Source: Bog-473 sp036489775
GTDB taxonomy: Bacteria > Actinomycetota > Acidimicrobiia > Acidimicrobiales > RAAP-2
NCBI GenBank assembly: GCA_036489775.1
Contig: DASXFC010000012.1
Span: 15,540 to 79,539 of the forward strand
Direction of reading: 5' to 3'
DNA length: 64,000 nt
Shown: positions 17,259 through 25,090 of the stretch, one piece after another
How the letters are laid out: each line of letters begins with the position of its first letter
How positions within the stretch are numbered: position 1 is the first letter of the stretch
Made by a program: the position numbers and the translations under genes
Notes under the pieces: generated by a model
What the model saw: the letters and a program-made list of their open reading frames with translations, nothing else
The model's database searches: none
What the model was told of the DNA's origin: nothing

Positions 17259-18385
17259 GAGGGTGGTGCGGAGATCAACGGGAGGGCGCCCAGCGAATCG
17301 GCCTCATCAGAATGACCACGGGAGAGAAGGACCCGGAGGTGCCGGAAACCCTCATCGGCCAGGTCGATCTGCTCTTTGATGACCGACGGCGCCGGTCCTG
17401 GGGCCGTCACGGCTTCGGCAACCTGACCCACCAACGTGGCCGGGTCGAAGTTGACCGGCGCAATGCGCTGCTCGAGCCGGCGCGCCATCGCGTTGAGCTT
17501 GTTCTCGTGGGTCACCGCGATTGATGGCACCCCCGCCGCCGCCGCCGCCAGGAGCGCGTGAAAGCGAAAGCAGACAACGGTCCCATTGCCAGCCATCGAT
17601 TGCGCTGCCGCCTCAATGGAATCCGGCTTGGGCACGACCTCAACCGATCGCCCGAAGCGGCTGGACAGCGCATCAACGATGAGCCGGTCATCGATCTTCG
17701 CCCGTCGCGGATGCTGTTCCCAGGCCTGCAGTTGCACGGTGCACCCGGCCGCCAGCAATCCGCTTACGGTGTCGGTGATCCTTTGGATCATGCCGCTCCA
17801 GCCATCAGCACCCACTGCGTAGACGGAAGGCACAATGCGGACCGAGGACTCGTGCGCTGTCCGCGCCTCTGGTGGACCCACCAGAGTCCAAGCCGGGTCG
17901 GCGCCAACCCGCAAGGGGCCAGGCGAGCCCGCACGGATGAGCTCGCGGGCAGATTCTTCGTCGCGCAGAATGAGGAGATCGGCATGTCGGATGATGAAGA
18001 GGGCGAGCGCCCGGCTCCTGCGATCAGGCAGTTCGCCGGCTCCAACACCAACGAAGGCAACCGGTCGCCCGACCATCGAGGAGAGGGCAATCAGCGCGGA
18101 CGCATTGGCCAGCAACGCGTACGGGCGACGGCCCGCCGCTGGGTGCAGCGTCTTGAATACAGTGCCACCGCCGACGACGATGGCGTCCGCCCTCAGTGCG
18201 GCGCGGGCGACCGCCCCCGGCCGACTCGAAGGGACCGGCTGGCACCCGAGCTCCTCGGCCGTGGTGGGATCATCGCAGGTGACCGCCAAGCTCCAGTCCG
18301 GTAGGGCTTTGACGAAGGCCTGGAGCAGCGCGTCATCCCCCAGGTTTCCCTGGCCATAAGCGCCGGCCAGCAGTGCGGCGGGCAT
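17255..18385 (-). CDS. Polysaccharide pyruvyl transferase family protein (CsaB-like)
   Basis: This encodes 376 residues. The start at 18385 is fixed by an ideal ribosome site, AGGAGGTGATC, which sits inside the upstream coding sequence. The N-terminus AGAYGQGNLGDDALLQAF is the G-x-x-N-x-G-D/E signature of the family. GGGTVFK follows, and the second half has CFRFHALLAAAAAGVPSIAV, typical of the nucleotide/PEP-binding half. The family adds ketal pyruvate to sugars of cell-wall polymers or exopolysaccharides, giving acidic groups and anchoring sites. The gene overlaps the upstream GT4 gene by 53 bases and the flippase gene by 4. Confidence 0.85.
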   Translation of the reverse strand: MPAALLAGAYGQGNLGDDALLQAFVKALPDWSLAVTCDDPTTAEELGCQPVPSSRPGAVARAALRADAIVVGGGTVFKTLHPAAGRRPYALLANASALIALSSMVGRPVAFVGVGAGELPDRRSRALALFIIRHADLLILRDEESARELIRAGSPGPLRVGADPAWTLVGPPEARTAHESSVRIVPSVYAVGADGWSGMIQRITDTVSGLLAAGCTVQLQAWEQHPRRAKIDDRLIVDALSSRFGRSVEVVPKPDSIEAAAQSMAGNGTVVCFRFHALLAAAAAGVPSIAVTHENKLNAMARRLEQRIAPVNFDPATLVGQVAEAVTAPGPAPSVIKEQIDLADEGFRHLRVLLSRGHSDEADSLGALPLISAPPS

Positions 18386-19547
18386 TGATCACCTCCTCAT
18401 AGAGCTCGATGTGCCGTCGGGCCACCTCCCCCCACGAGCGCCCGGCGGACAGCTCGGCCGTCGCAGCACCGAGTCGCTCGAGTTCCTGCCGATCCGAGGC
18501 CAGTTGGAGAAGCTTCCGGGCCCAGCCCTCGGGCCGCGGCTGGGCCACCAGCTCCAACGGGGCGTCGAGACAATCTGCCAAGGCGGCAGAGCACAGGATC
18601 GGTGTACCGAAGCCGAGCGCCTGTGCGAAAGGACCGCTCGTGGCGAAAGGAGCCGGGTATGGCAGGAGCAGGACGTCGGCCGACCGGAAGCAGGCCTCCA
18701 CATCCTCCTCCCGCACATAGCCGACGAACCGGGCCGTGTCGCCATAACGCCGGCAGAGATCGTCGGCATATGAGTCATACCCCTCCAGCCGAGGGTGGGG
18801 GCCACCGGCAATGACGAGTTCCACCGAATCGGTGACCAGAGCCGCTGCCTCGAGGACAGTTTCCAATCCTTTGTAGGGCGAGAGGAACCCGAAGCACAGC
18901 GCGGTGAGTCGATCCGATTCCGGTTCCAGGCCGCGCACCGGACGGCGGTGCAGGCCCGGACCGGCATTGTCGATCCCGTGGGGCACGACAACGGCGTCGG
19001 GGAGGATGCGGGAAAAGGCCTTCTCATGGACGACCGTCGCGGCTGAGAGCGCCTGCACCGTCCTCTGCAGGCCGGAGAGCCCCGCCCGCGCCACCCGGTG
19101 CGGGACGCGGACCCGGTGGACCTCGGTGAAGGAACGATCCACCGCGGCGGGGTCGACGACCTGATGCATCGTCACCACCGGCCCCCGTCGGCGACCCCGG
19201 AGGCTCGCCAGCGCTGGCGCGAGCCCGGGAATGGACGTGGGACCGCCGAACAGGAAGGTCTCGAACTGCAGGTGCACAATGGGCGCCTTTGCTCGGCTCG
19301 CCGCACTGGCCGCGGCCGGGTAGGCCGCCGGGCCACGACGAAAGCAGCGCTGGACCGTGACGCCGCGGCTGACACGCGTCACAACAGGTTCGTCATCCTC
19401 CTCGGGCGCCATCACGCGCACCTTCAGCCCCTCGTCCGCTAGGGCCGTGGTGAGCCGCTCGGTGTAAGCCGCCACTCCGCTCGGCAACCGAGCCGTCGCC
19501 TCCCGACGGGGATAGGGCGCCACCATGACCAGGTCGTCGGAGCTCAT
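18333..19547 (-). CDS. GT4 family glycosyltransferase
   Basis: This encodes 404 residues from the ATG at 19547, which overlaps the preceding stop as ATGA; the frame is open further upstream but that part is the shadow of the GT2 gene. The GT-B fold is recognisable: an N-terminal acceptor half (APYPRR..GVAAYTERL) and a C-terminal donor half with FGFLSPYKGLETVLEAA and PYPAPFATSGPFAQALGFGTPIL, where the usual E-x7-E is altered. It probably transfers a hexose to the growing lipid-linked repeat in the cytoplasm. Its 3' end encodes the strong ribosome site used by the pyruvyl transferase gene. Confidence 0.82.
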   Translation of the reverse strand: MSSDDLVMVAPYPRREATARLPSGVAAYTERLTTALADEGLKVRVMAPEEDDEPVVTRVSRGVTVQRCFRRGPAAYPAAASAASRAKAPIVHLQFETFLFGGPTSIPGLAPALASLRGRRRGPVVTMHQVVDPAAVDRSFTEVHRVRVPHRVARAGLSGLQRTVQALSAATVVHEKAFSRILPDAVVVPHGIDNAGPGLHRRPVRGLEPESDRLTALCFGFLSPYKGLETVLEAAALVTDSVELVIAGGPHPRLEGYDSYADDLCRRYGDTARFVGYVREEDVEACFRSADVLLLPYPAPFATSGPFAQALGFGTPILCSAALADCLDAPLELVAQPRPEGWARKLLQLASDRQELERLGAATAELSAGRSWGEVARRHIELYEEVINARRTAGRRLWPGKPGG

Positions 19548-20287
19548 GCCGCTGTCCTCACCGTCTCGTCCGGTGGCGGAGCTCTCACCGGCAGCACCCG
19601 GTGGTGGAACCACAGGCGCAGCGAGGACACCGCCATGCGCCGTGCGTCGGCCCCGGCCCGCACATGCGAACCTTCCCGATCGAGCCATACCGTTGGCACC
19701 TCGACGATGTGGAAACCGAGCCGATCCGCCGTGAGCAGCAAGTCCACGTCGAACAAGAAGTCCCTCGATGACAGGAGAGGCAGTACACCGTCGATGACTC
19801 CCCGCCGTACCACCTTCGCCCCGCACTGCGTGTCGGAGAAGGGCAATCTGAACATCCAGCGCGTTATCCGGGAGAACACCCAACTGGTTAGGCGGCGAGC
19901 CGCCGGCCGGCGGCTCGGGAGGACCGATGCCGGGTGAGCGCGGCTGGCAATGGCGCCATCGGCACCACCGGCCAGGTCCACCAGGCGGAGGAATTCGGCT
20001 GGCGGTGTGGCGCAATCCGCATCGACAAATCCCACGAGGTCACCGTCGCAACGGCGAAACGCCTCCATGATGACCCCGCCCTTCCCAAGCTTGGGGAATT
20101 CAAGGAGCTCGACACGTGGATCCACCTGGACGTGACCGCGGACGATGTCCGCAGTCCCGTCGGTGCACGAGTCCAACGCCACTAGGAACCGTGCTCTCGG
20201 ATCGGCAACAGCGGATCGGTACGCCCGTAACGTCCGGTCGATCCGACCCTCTTCGTTGAAGGCAGGAATCACGATGTCAATGCGCAT
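19544..20287 (-). CDS. GT2 glycosyltransferase, polyprenyl-phosphate-sugar synthase type
   Basis: This encodes 247 residues from the ATG at 20287, with GGAG 7 bases upstream. It opens with IDIVIPAFNEEGRIDRTL, has LVALDSCTDGT and GFVDADCATP (the DxD metal site), and continues with FSDTQCGAKVVRR and FLFDVDLLL. These are the features of DPG/DPM synthases, which attach glucose or mannose to polyprenyl phosphate. Such a lipid-sugar is the donor needed by GT39 enzymes, and one is encoded downstream in the flippase fusion. It is the first gene of the exopolysaccharide operon. Confidence 0.85.
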   Translation of the reverse strand: MRIDIVIPAFNEEGRIDRTLRAYRSAVADPRARFLVALDSCTDGTADIVRGHVQVDPRVELLEFPKLGKGGVIMEAFRRCDGDLVGFVDADCATPPAEFLRLVDLAGGADGAIASRAHPASVLPSRRPAARRLTSWVFSRITRWMFRLPFSDTQCGAKVVRRGVIDGVLPLLSSRDFLFDVDLLLTADRLGFHIVEVPTVWLDREGSHVRAGADARRMAVSSLRLWFHHRVLPVRAPPPDETVRTAA

Positions 20288-20501
20288 GAATGGACTCCAT
20301 TCGCTCGGACGATGTACCGGCAGCCGGCACGGATGCTTCCCCCTCGGGTGGAGTCGGTCCGAGCGATGAAGGGCGGCGCCCACTCCGCACGGCTCTTCTC
20401 TCACTACGTTTGTCGTGTGAGGTCCGCGCATGTCACGACATTCGTGCAAAGAGGGGCGTTACCTGCGTGTGGAGTGTCGAGGCGGCGGCCGGTTACATCA
20501 C
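20288..20501 (-). promoter_or_regulatory. Upstream region of the exopolysaccharide operon
   Basis: This is the only sizeable gap before the first gene of the run and should hold its promoter. No convincing -35/-10 pair was found. An inverted repeat CTCAC-N12-GTGAG at 20400-20421 is a possible operator. Support is weak. Confidence 0.3.
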
Positions 20502-20783
20502 CTATGGGAGAAAGTGGATGCCGACGTGCCTTCTCTGTCCCGACAACGCCGCGCGCCTCGTCACCGTCGTCGTGACCGCCCGCAGAACAAGCGGGGGCAG
20601 TGGAACGATTCGGTCGTCGTTCGCTCCAAAGTGGGGCTCGGCGCGGGAGGACCGGTTCACCAAACGTTCACGGAGGAACATCGCGGCGCGGCGCACGGCT
20701 TGTACCTCGGCGCCGCTCGGCTCAAGGAGACCCGGAGCGATCGCCCTGGCCAGTCGCTCCAGCAACGGCTCTTCATCGCCCAT
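20502..20783 (-). CDS. Small protein downstream of sigma factor, possible anti-sigma partner
   Basis: This encodes 93 residues from the ATG at 20783, preceded by GGGGGG 7 bases away; an ATG at 20798 is the alternative. It starts 21 bases after the sigma-factor stop, so co-transcription is likely. The N-terminal half (LLERLARAIAP..GAEVQAVRRAAMFLRERL) is predicted helical and resembles the start of short proteins that often follow actinobacterial sigma genes. The C-terminal half is basic and low in structure. No zinc-binding anti-sigma motif and no membrane helix are present. The function is unknown. Confidence 0.5.
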   Translation of the reverse strand: MGDEEPLLERLARAIAPGLLEPSGAEVQAVRRAAMFLRERLVNRSSRAEPHFGANDDRIVPLPPLVLRAVTTTVTRRAALSGQRRHVGIHFLP

Positions 20784-20804
20784 GGTGAAACCCCCCATCT
20801 GTCA

Positions 20805-21440
20805 TTACTCATGGTCACCCCCGCACTCGCCCAGGATCGCACGAAGGCGATCGAGGGCGCGACTCTGCGCCATCCGCACGGCGCCTGGGCGGCGGCCCAG
20901 GACGTATCCGACCTCCTCGGCGGAAAGCCCGGCCACCACGCGCAGCTCCAGGAGCTCCTGATCAGCCCGGCTGAGCTGGGAGAATGCGGAGCGCACAGCT
21001 GTCGTGTCGTCACGGCGAAGGACCGGGTCTCCTGGCTGTAGCCCGGCCACGTCGGTCACATCAGGGACGAGACCGGGACCCTCACGCCACATCGTGCGTT
21101 GCGTATCGAGCACCACGTGACGAGCAATGCCGTATATCCAGGCGTCGAAGCCACCGCCTTCTGAGCGGAAACGATCGATACTGGCGACCGCTCGGGTCAT
21201 CGTTTCCCCCACTGCGTCCTTGGCCAAGTCCTGCGTCGGAAGTCGGCGGGCCGCGTACGAGAGGAGCTTGGGGTAGGTGCGCCGGAAAAGTGCCTCCCAT
21301 GCCCGCTGCTCTCCACAACGTGCACGTTCAATGAGCTCTCGCTCTCCCTCGACGTTAAGGCCACGTAAAATTGTCGCAGAAGTTGCGCGATTGTCACTGA
21401 CAAATTCAATGTTGCGGGCGGCGGTCGGGTCGCTGGACAT
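20805..21440 (-). CDS. ECF-like RNA polymerase sigma factor
   Basis: This encodes 211 residues from the ATG at 21440; a TTG at 21476 is possible. Region 2 spans about residues 33-105: ELIERARCGEQRAWEALFRRTYPKL, then AVGETMTRAV and AWIYGIARHVVLD. Region 4 follows at about 145-200, with LSRADQELLELRVVAGLSAEEVGYVLGRRPGAVR as its helix-turn-helix. The first 30 residues are not part of the usual fold and share sequence with a broken upstream copy (21473-21679). A GGGTAC box at 21455-21450 lies 9 bases before the ATG, so the transcript may start near the start codon. Confidence 0.87.
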   Translation of the reverse strand: MSSDPTAARNIEFVSDNRATSATILRGLNVEGERELIERARCGEQRAWEALFRRTYPKLLSYAARRLPTQDLAKDAVGETMTRAVASIDRFRSEGGGFDAWIYGIARHVVLDTQRTMWREGPGLVPDVTDVAGLQPGDPVLRRDDTTAVRSAFSQLSRADQELLELRVVAGLSAEEVGYVLGRRPGAVRMAQSRALDRLRAILGECGGDHE

Positions 21441-21864
21441 CGGGCGTATGTACCCGCCCCCGTGCCGTCGAATCAACGACGTCGCGTGAAGAGTGCTTCC
21501 GACATCCGCTGCTCACCACCGCGGACCTGCAGAAAGAACGTTCGCTCACCTTCCACGTTACGAACATGTAAATCATCCTCGACGTTAAGAGCACGTAAAA
21601 GATGGCGAAGAAATTGCGCCGTCGTTACTGACAAGTTGATGCTGCTCGGCGCGATCGGGTCCGGACGAACTCGTGTCATTGAAATGACGTTGCGTCACGC
21701 TTGCCAGTTCCTATTCCTTAGACCGTGCATCCCCCGATGACGCGGACATGTGGGTTGGGGTGGCCCCGTTTCACTCGGAGCGGCGCGCCGGCATCCTCGA
21801 GAGCACGCCAAGGGCCGTCACGGCCTATCCGCCGCGTCAACCCGACTTTCGAATAGGCCCAGAC
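21441..21864. other. Gap holding a decayed copy of the sigma-gene 5' end
   Basis: The left part contains the sigma start region and the duplicated fragment at 21473-21679. The rest, to 21864, has no supported gene. The GC content drops in 21540-21720 compared with its surroundings, and short repeats of the type TTTACGTG..(C)TTAACGTCGAGG occur here three times on the minus strand. Confidence 0.5.
21473..21679 (-). pseudogene. Truncated duplicate of the sigma-factor 5' region
   Basis: This 68-codon minus-strand frame ends NVEGERTFFLQVRGGEQRMSEALFTRRR, which lines up with NVEGERELIERARCGEQRAWEALFRRTY near the start of the adjacent sigma factor. The DNA upstream also aligns, with a 1-base shift (TTGTCAGT..GCGCAA.TTCT.CG.CA..TTTTACGTG). 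The copy stops before region 2 is complete, so it cannot be a working sigma factor. It looks like a tandem partial duplication that has decayed, or a retained regulatory peptide or leader. The similarity is visible by eye; its statistical weight was not computed. Confidence 0.6.
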
Positions 21865-22218
21865 CTACAATTCAGTGTCGCTCTCTATGGCATCTGCCTT
21901 CGTGAGGGGTTCATCGAGGTCCCAGCCCTCCTCCTGGTCGACCTGGAACGCCGAAGAATGCTTCGGTTGATCGAGGCCGTCAGGATCGTCGATGCCACCG
22001 TCCAGGCTTGCCAGCGTTTCAGGATCGTCGAGCTCGACCCCAGCTTCCTCAAGTTCTCGCTCGTCGATCTGCAGGGTGGGTTCGAGCGATGGATCGCCTT
22101 CGACCTCTTCTATGAAGTCCGGATCGATCCGAGACTCTTCATCGAGAGCCTCGTCGCCCTGCTCGAATGCCTCAGTCCCCAACTGATCGTCTGGTGACCA
22201 TTCATCGGACTGCGTCAC
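21865..22218 (-). CDS. Acidic conserved hypothetical protein
   Basis: This encodes 117 residues with strong excess of Asp and Glu and no hydrophobic core, so it is probably largely disordered and cytoplasmic. No domain was recognised. Its ATG at 22218 overlaps the stop of the upstream gene as ATGA, which supports that the frame is real and not the opposite-strand open frame. It is probably made together with the 104-residue protein encoded immediately upstream. Confidence 0.65.
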   Translation of the reverse strand: MTQSDEWSPDDQLGTEAFEQGDEALDEESRIDPDFIEEVEGDPSLEPTLQIDERELEEAGVELDDPETLASLDGGIDDPDGLDQPKHSSAFQVDQEEGWDLDEPLTKADAIESDTEL

Positions 22219-22529
22219 GACGGCCCCTCGGTCGCGCCCTGTGCCGCGCTGGCTTCGGGCCCATAGCCCGCACCCTTCAACATCCTCCGCAAATCGACGA
22301 CCTGCTGGGATTCAATGTCCTTATGGTGGGGCGGATCGAAGGTTTGGGTTTCGTCTCCGAGGGTGACCCGCAGCTTTCCATTCTGGGTCTCCTCGACCTT
22401 GGCCACTGCTCCGAGCAACGACACGACGGCTTGCCACTCGATGTTGTGGCCAGCCGGATGTTGAAAGATCTGCGCCACGGTGTCTCGGTGATGACCGCTC
22501 AGATGCACGGGTTCGGGGGTCACGGACAT
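22215..22529 (-). CDS. Conserved small actinobacterial protein, possibly HicA-like fold
   Basis: This encodes 104 residues from the ATG at 22529, with GGGAGG 9 bases upstream. The core HHRDTVAQIFQHPAGHNIEWQAVVSLLGAVA, followed by a beta hairpin (KLRVTLGDETQTFDPP) and HHKDIESQQVVDLRRMLKGAG, recurs in many actinobacterial proteins as far as I recall. The helix-strand order is reminiscent of the small dsRNA-binding-like fold of HicA toxins, but the catalytic His context is not clear, so that is only a suggestion. It forms an operon with the acidic protein downstream. Confidence 0.7.
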   Translation of the reverse strand: MSVTPEPVHLSGHHRDTVAQIFQHPAGHNIEWQAVVSLLGAVAKVEETQNGKLRVTLGDETQTFDPPHHKDIESQQVVDLRRMLKGAGYGPEASAAQGATEGPS

Positions 22530-22652
22530 TGATGTTCCTCCCAGTCGAGGGCCAACAGCTTCAAATCAGGGTACCCGTGCTCGCACACCCAGGAAGGGCG
22601 TTGATCAACCGCATGTCCTCGGCGCGATAATAGGGCGAGAAAGGAAGGCGGC

Positions 22653-23393
22653 ATGGATTCTGCCGAAGGACTCCCGACAACAGACAACGACTTATTGGCC
22701 GAACTTTCCCGCAATGTCGCCGAAACGGCTCAAGTCCTCTTCACCGCCGGAACGGTGACCGGCACGTTGTCCAGCGTGGTTGACCTCGCGGTCGCCACCA
22801 TTGACGGGTGCGACTTTGCCGGCGTCTTTCTCCTCGACGGGGAGGAGGTCACTACCCCGGCGCACACCGATCCCTTCGTCAGTGAGGTCGATGCACTCCA
22901 GCAACGCGCCGCCGAGGGCCCCTGCCTCGATGCCATTGCCCATGGGATGGTCTTCTACGTCGAGGACGTGAGCAGCGACCTGCGCTGGCCGCAGTTCTGC
23001 CCGCAGGCGGCCGAGGCAGGCATTCGAAGCGTGTTGGCCCTCCCACTCTCGGCCAACTCCCACCTCGGAGCGGTCAACCTCTACGCTCGCTTTCCTATCG
23101 CATTCGGCGTCGTCGATCGGGCCAAGGCCGCCATCTTGGCCTCGCTGGCCAGCCAGGCGCTCTTAGTGGCGCTGTCTCATGAGGACCAAGAGCGTCGGGC
23201 TCTTACTTTCCAGGCTGCGCTGCGCACACGAGAAGTCATCGGAGAAGCTCTGGGGATTCTCATGGAGCGGGAGCGGATCGGCGCTGACCAGGCGTTCGAC
23301 GTCTTGCGGCGAGCATCTCAACATCTCAACATCAAGCTCCGAGAGGTGGCCCAGAACCTGGTTGACACCGGCCAAGACCCCGACACGGGTTAG
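22653..23393 (+). CDS. GAF-ANTAR RNA-binding regulator
   Basis: This encodes 246 residues from the ATG at 22653, with AAGGAAGG 5 bases upstream. Residues about 40-175 form a GAF-type sensor (DGCDFAGVFLLD, AAEGPCLDAI, RSVLALPL). Residues about 185-240 form an ANTAR domain: ALRTREVIGEALGILMERERIGADQAFDVLRRASQHLN has the A, A-x3-L and F/L-x2-L-x2-A spacing of the family. ANTAR domains bind paired hairpins in nascent RNA and prevent termination. The signal sensed by GAF is unknown. A second ANTAR gene follows, with a structured element in between. Confidence 0.88.
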   Translation: MDSAEGLPTTDNDLLAELSRNVAETAQVLFTAGTVTGTLSSVVDLAVATIDGCDFAGVFLLDGEEVTTPAHTDPFVSEVDALQQRAAEGPCLDAIAHGMVFYVEDVSSDLRWPQFCPQAAEAGIRSVLALPLSANSHLGAVNLYARFPIAFGVVDRAKAAILASLASQALLVALSHEDQERRALTFQAALRTREVIGEALGILMERERIGADQAFDVLRRASQHLNIKLREVAQNLVDTGQDPDTG

Positions 23394-23721
23394 GGAACCT
23401 CCCTGGCCCGATCTTGACGTTTGCGACCGAGTTGGCCAGTGCTGGGATTCGAGCCTGAGTCGTCAACCTCGGGTACGGATCACAGCCGAATGGGAGTACC
23501 CTTCGTAAGGTTGCCTTCAGCACAGAGGGTTTCGCGAGGACGGCCTACACCGCCCGCTGCTCTCGACGAGGCAGAGAGCCTCGACGTTGCTCTCATGGTA
23601 TTGCTCCACCACTGGCATCCCCTCGCCCGTGAGCCTGAGTTTGTGCCCGGGATCGACCTCGAAGCGCAGCGGGCGGCGCTGGCCGGCTTCCGAGCGCGAA
23701 GGGTCGCTCCGTGCGTCCGAT
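23394..23721. other. Intergenic region with structured element copy 1
   Basis: The 328-base gap between the two ANTAR genes holds a GGGTAC box (23471-23476), a TA-N3-T hexamer (23497-23502) and the conserved element from 23514. Open frames exist on both strands across the element but none has a convincing start with a ribosome site. Confidence 0.5.
23514..23590 (+). ncRNA. Candidate structured RNA element, copy 1
   Basis: The core starting CCTTCAGC, then AGGGTTTCGCGAGGACGG and CCTAC, is nearly identical over 44 bases to copy 2 at 25319. It can fold as CGG-CCTACA-CCG followed by GAGGC-AGAGA-GCCTC (23568-23582). The second hairpin begins exactly 54 bases after the element start in both copies although its loop and flanks differ. 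GGGTAC and TACCCT boxes lie upstream at the same distances as in copy 2, which favours plus-strand transcription. It ends about 130 bases before the STAS-GAF-ANTAR gene and could be its leader. No known family was recognised. Confidence 0.5.
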
Positions 23722-24846
23722 ATGTCAATGATCGTCGATCCTTCCGGATTCGGGGTCACTGCCCCCTATGACGGCCAAAGCACGGTCCTTTCCCTGCGCG
23801 GGAGGATCGAGCATCAAGCCTCATTTGAGTTGGATGCGCTTCTCGAGGCGATCGTCAACCAACACCCCGAATCACTCGTGCTCGATCTCTCTGAGCTGGA
23901 ATTCGTGGAGGCGGCCGGCCTGGTGGCCATCTCCAATGCCGAGAGGCGCTTCGCCGATCTAGGGACGACAATGACCGTTCGCTCGGCCTCGGCGCTCGTC
24001 AATCGCGTCCTCACCATCATGGAAACGGCGGAAGCGTCACGCCTTGAACGCGCCCTACCGGGCCACGAACGCCTCGGGCCTGAGGACCTGAACGAGATGG
24101 TCCCGGCTCCTACCCGCTCCGATTCTCAAGTATCGGATGTCGACCTGCGCCGGGTGACGGCGATGCCGGCTGACACCGACGTGGTCGACGGCGCCCTTCG
24201 GCTGGTGGTCGAGTTGGCGCTGTCCTGCGTCAACGGCGCCGACGGTGTCAGCGTCTCGCTTCTCCGCCACGGCGTCCTTTCAACCGTGGCGGCCAGCGAC
24301 CAGACCATTACCGCCATGGATGCCGATCAGTACGCCACGGGAGAAGGACCCTGTGTGGATGCCTCGATCAAAGGCCACTGGTTCTACGCCGCATCTCTCG
24401 ATACCGAAACCCGATGGCCGTCGTTCACCCCCCGAGCTCGGAGTCTCGGGATCAAGGCCATTTTGTCCTCGCCTTTGACGGCGTCCGCCAGGCCCGTTGG
24501 CGCCCTCAATATCTACTCCCGTACGGCCGAGACCTTCGAGGTCAAGGATCAAGAGACGGCGGCCGTCTTCGCCGATAAGGCTTCGGTGATCTTGAGCGAT
24601 GCCCGGGCCGGCGTGACCGACACCCAGATTGCTGTTCGCTTCAAAGGAGCGCTCCGCAGTCGAGATGCCATTGCCATGGCACAAGGGGTCGCCATGGAGC
24701 GTTACGGCTTTGATGAGGACACCGCGTTTGCTGCCCTGCTTCGACTCTCGCTCGACCAGGGAGAGCCGTTACGCAATCTGGCTGAAACCATGGTGTCCGC
24801 CGCTGGCCGACCTGAAGTAAAACCCACCGAGGACACCGATGGCTGA
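23722..24846 (+). CDS. STAS-GAF-ANTAR three-domain regulator
   Basis: This encodes 374 residues from the ATG at 23722; the ATG two codons later is equally possible and neither has a clear ribosome site. Residues 1-110 form a STAS domain (GQSTVLSLRGRIEHQASFELDALLEAI, LDLSELEFVEAAGLVAISNAE), the anti-anti-sigma fold; the canonical phosphorylatable Ser is replaced by Ala in EAAGLVAI. Residues about 140-290 form a GAF domain (GADGVSVSLL, GEGPCVDAS, ILSSPL). Residues about 305-365 form an ANTAR domain (ALRSRDAIAMAQGVAMERYGFDEDTAFAALLRLS). This links partner-switching logic to RNA antitermination in one protein. It overlaps the next gene by 8 bases. Confidence 0.87.
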   Translation: MSMIVDPSGFGVTAPYDGQSTVLSLRGRIEHQASFELDALLEAIVNQHPESLVLDLSELEFVEAAGLVAISNAERRFADLGTTMTVRSASALVNRVLTIMETAEASRLERALPGHERLGPEDLNEMVPAPTRSDSQVSDVDLRRVTAMPADTDVVDGALRLVVELALSCVNGADGVSVSLLRHGVLSTVAASDQTITAMDADQYATGEGPCVDASIKGHWFYAASLDTETRWPSFTPRARSLGIKAILSSPLTASARPVGALNIYSRTAETFEVKDQETAAVFADKASVILSDARAGVTDTQIAVRFKGALRSRDAIAMAQGVAMERYGFDEDTAFAALLRLSLDQGEPLRNLAETMVSAAGRPEVKPTEDTDG

Positions 24847-25090
24847 CCAACCCATCGATGTCCTCGACTCCTACCGTCGAGAAGCTGGTCTTTCTCATGG
24901 TGAGCTGTGGCTGCGCTACTTCGAACTGGGAGGCATGAGCAGCGGCTTCGAACTGGAGACAGTCCTCTACGGGTTGGTCGTTCCCGAGCCCCACGACCAC
25001 GACGTCATCGCTCACGCGCTCAACGAGCGATTTACCGAGCTTGGCGCCAATCATCCCGTTCCTTACCTCGGTGATGTGCACGGCAACTGA
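24839..25090 (+). CDS. Conserved small hypothetical protein
   Basis: This encodes 83 residues from the ATG at 24839, with GAGG 6 bases upstream, and overlaps the regulator gene by 8 bases, so translation is coupled. The sequence (SYRREAGLSHGELWLRYFELGGMSSGFELETVLYG) has the pattern of short actinobacterial proteins found near GAF/ANTAR regulators. No catalytic motif or membrane segment was seen. The function is unknown; its coupling suggests a partner of the STAS-GAF-ANTAR protein. Confidence 0.7.
   Translation: MADQPIDVLDSYRREAGLSHGELWLRYFELGGMSSGFELETVLYGLVVPEPHDHDVIAHALNERFTELGANHPVPYLGDVHGN

Noticed and set aside
21748..22197. 149-codon plus-strand frame
   Set aside because: It is antisense to two minus-strand genes coupled by ATGA, of which the upstream one has a recognisable conserved core.
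23517..23759. 80-codon minus-strand frame over RNA element copy 1, ending like a frame at 25322-25534
   Set aside because: The two frames agree only across the conserved DNA core and diverge completely upstream, so the similarity is explained better by a nucleotide element than by a protein.
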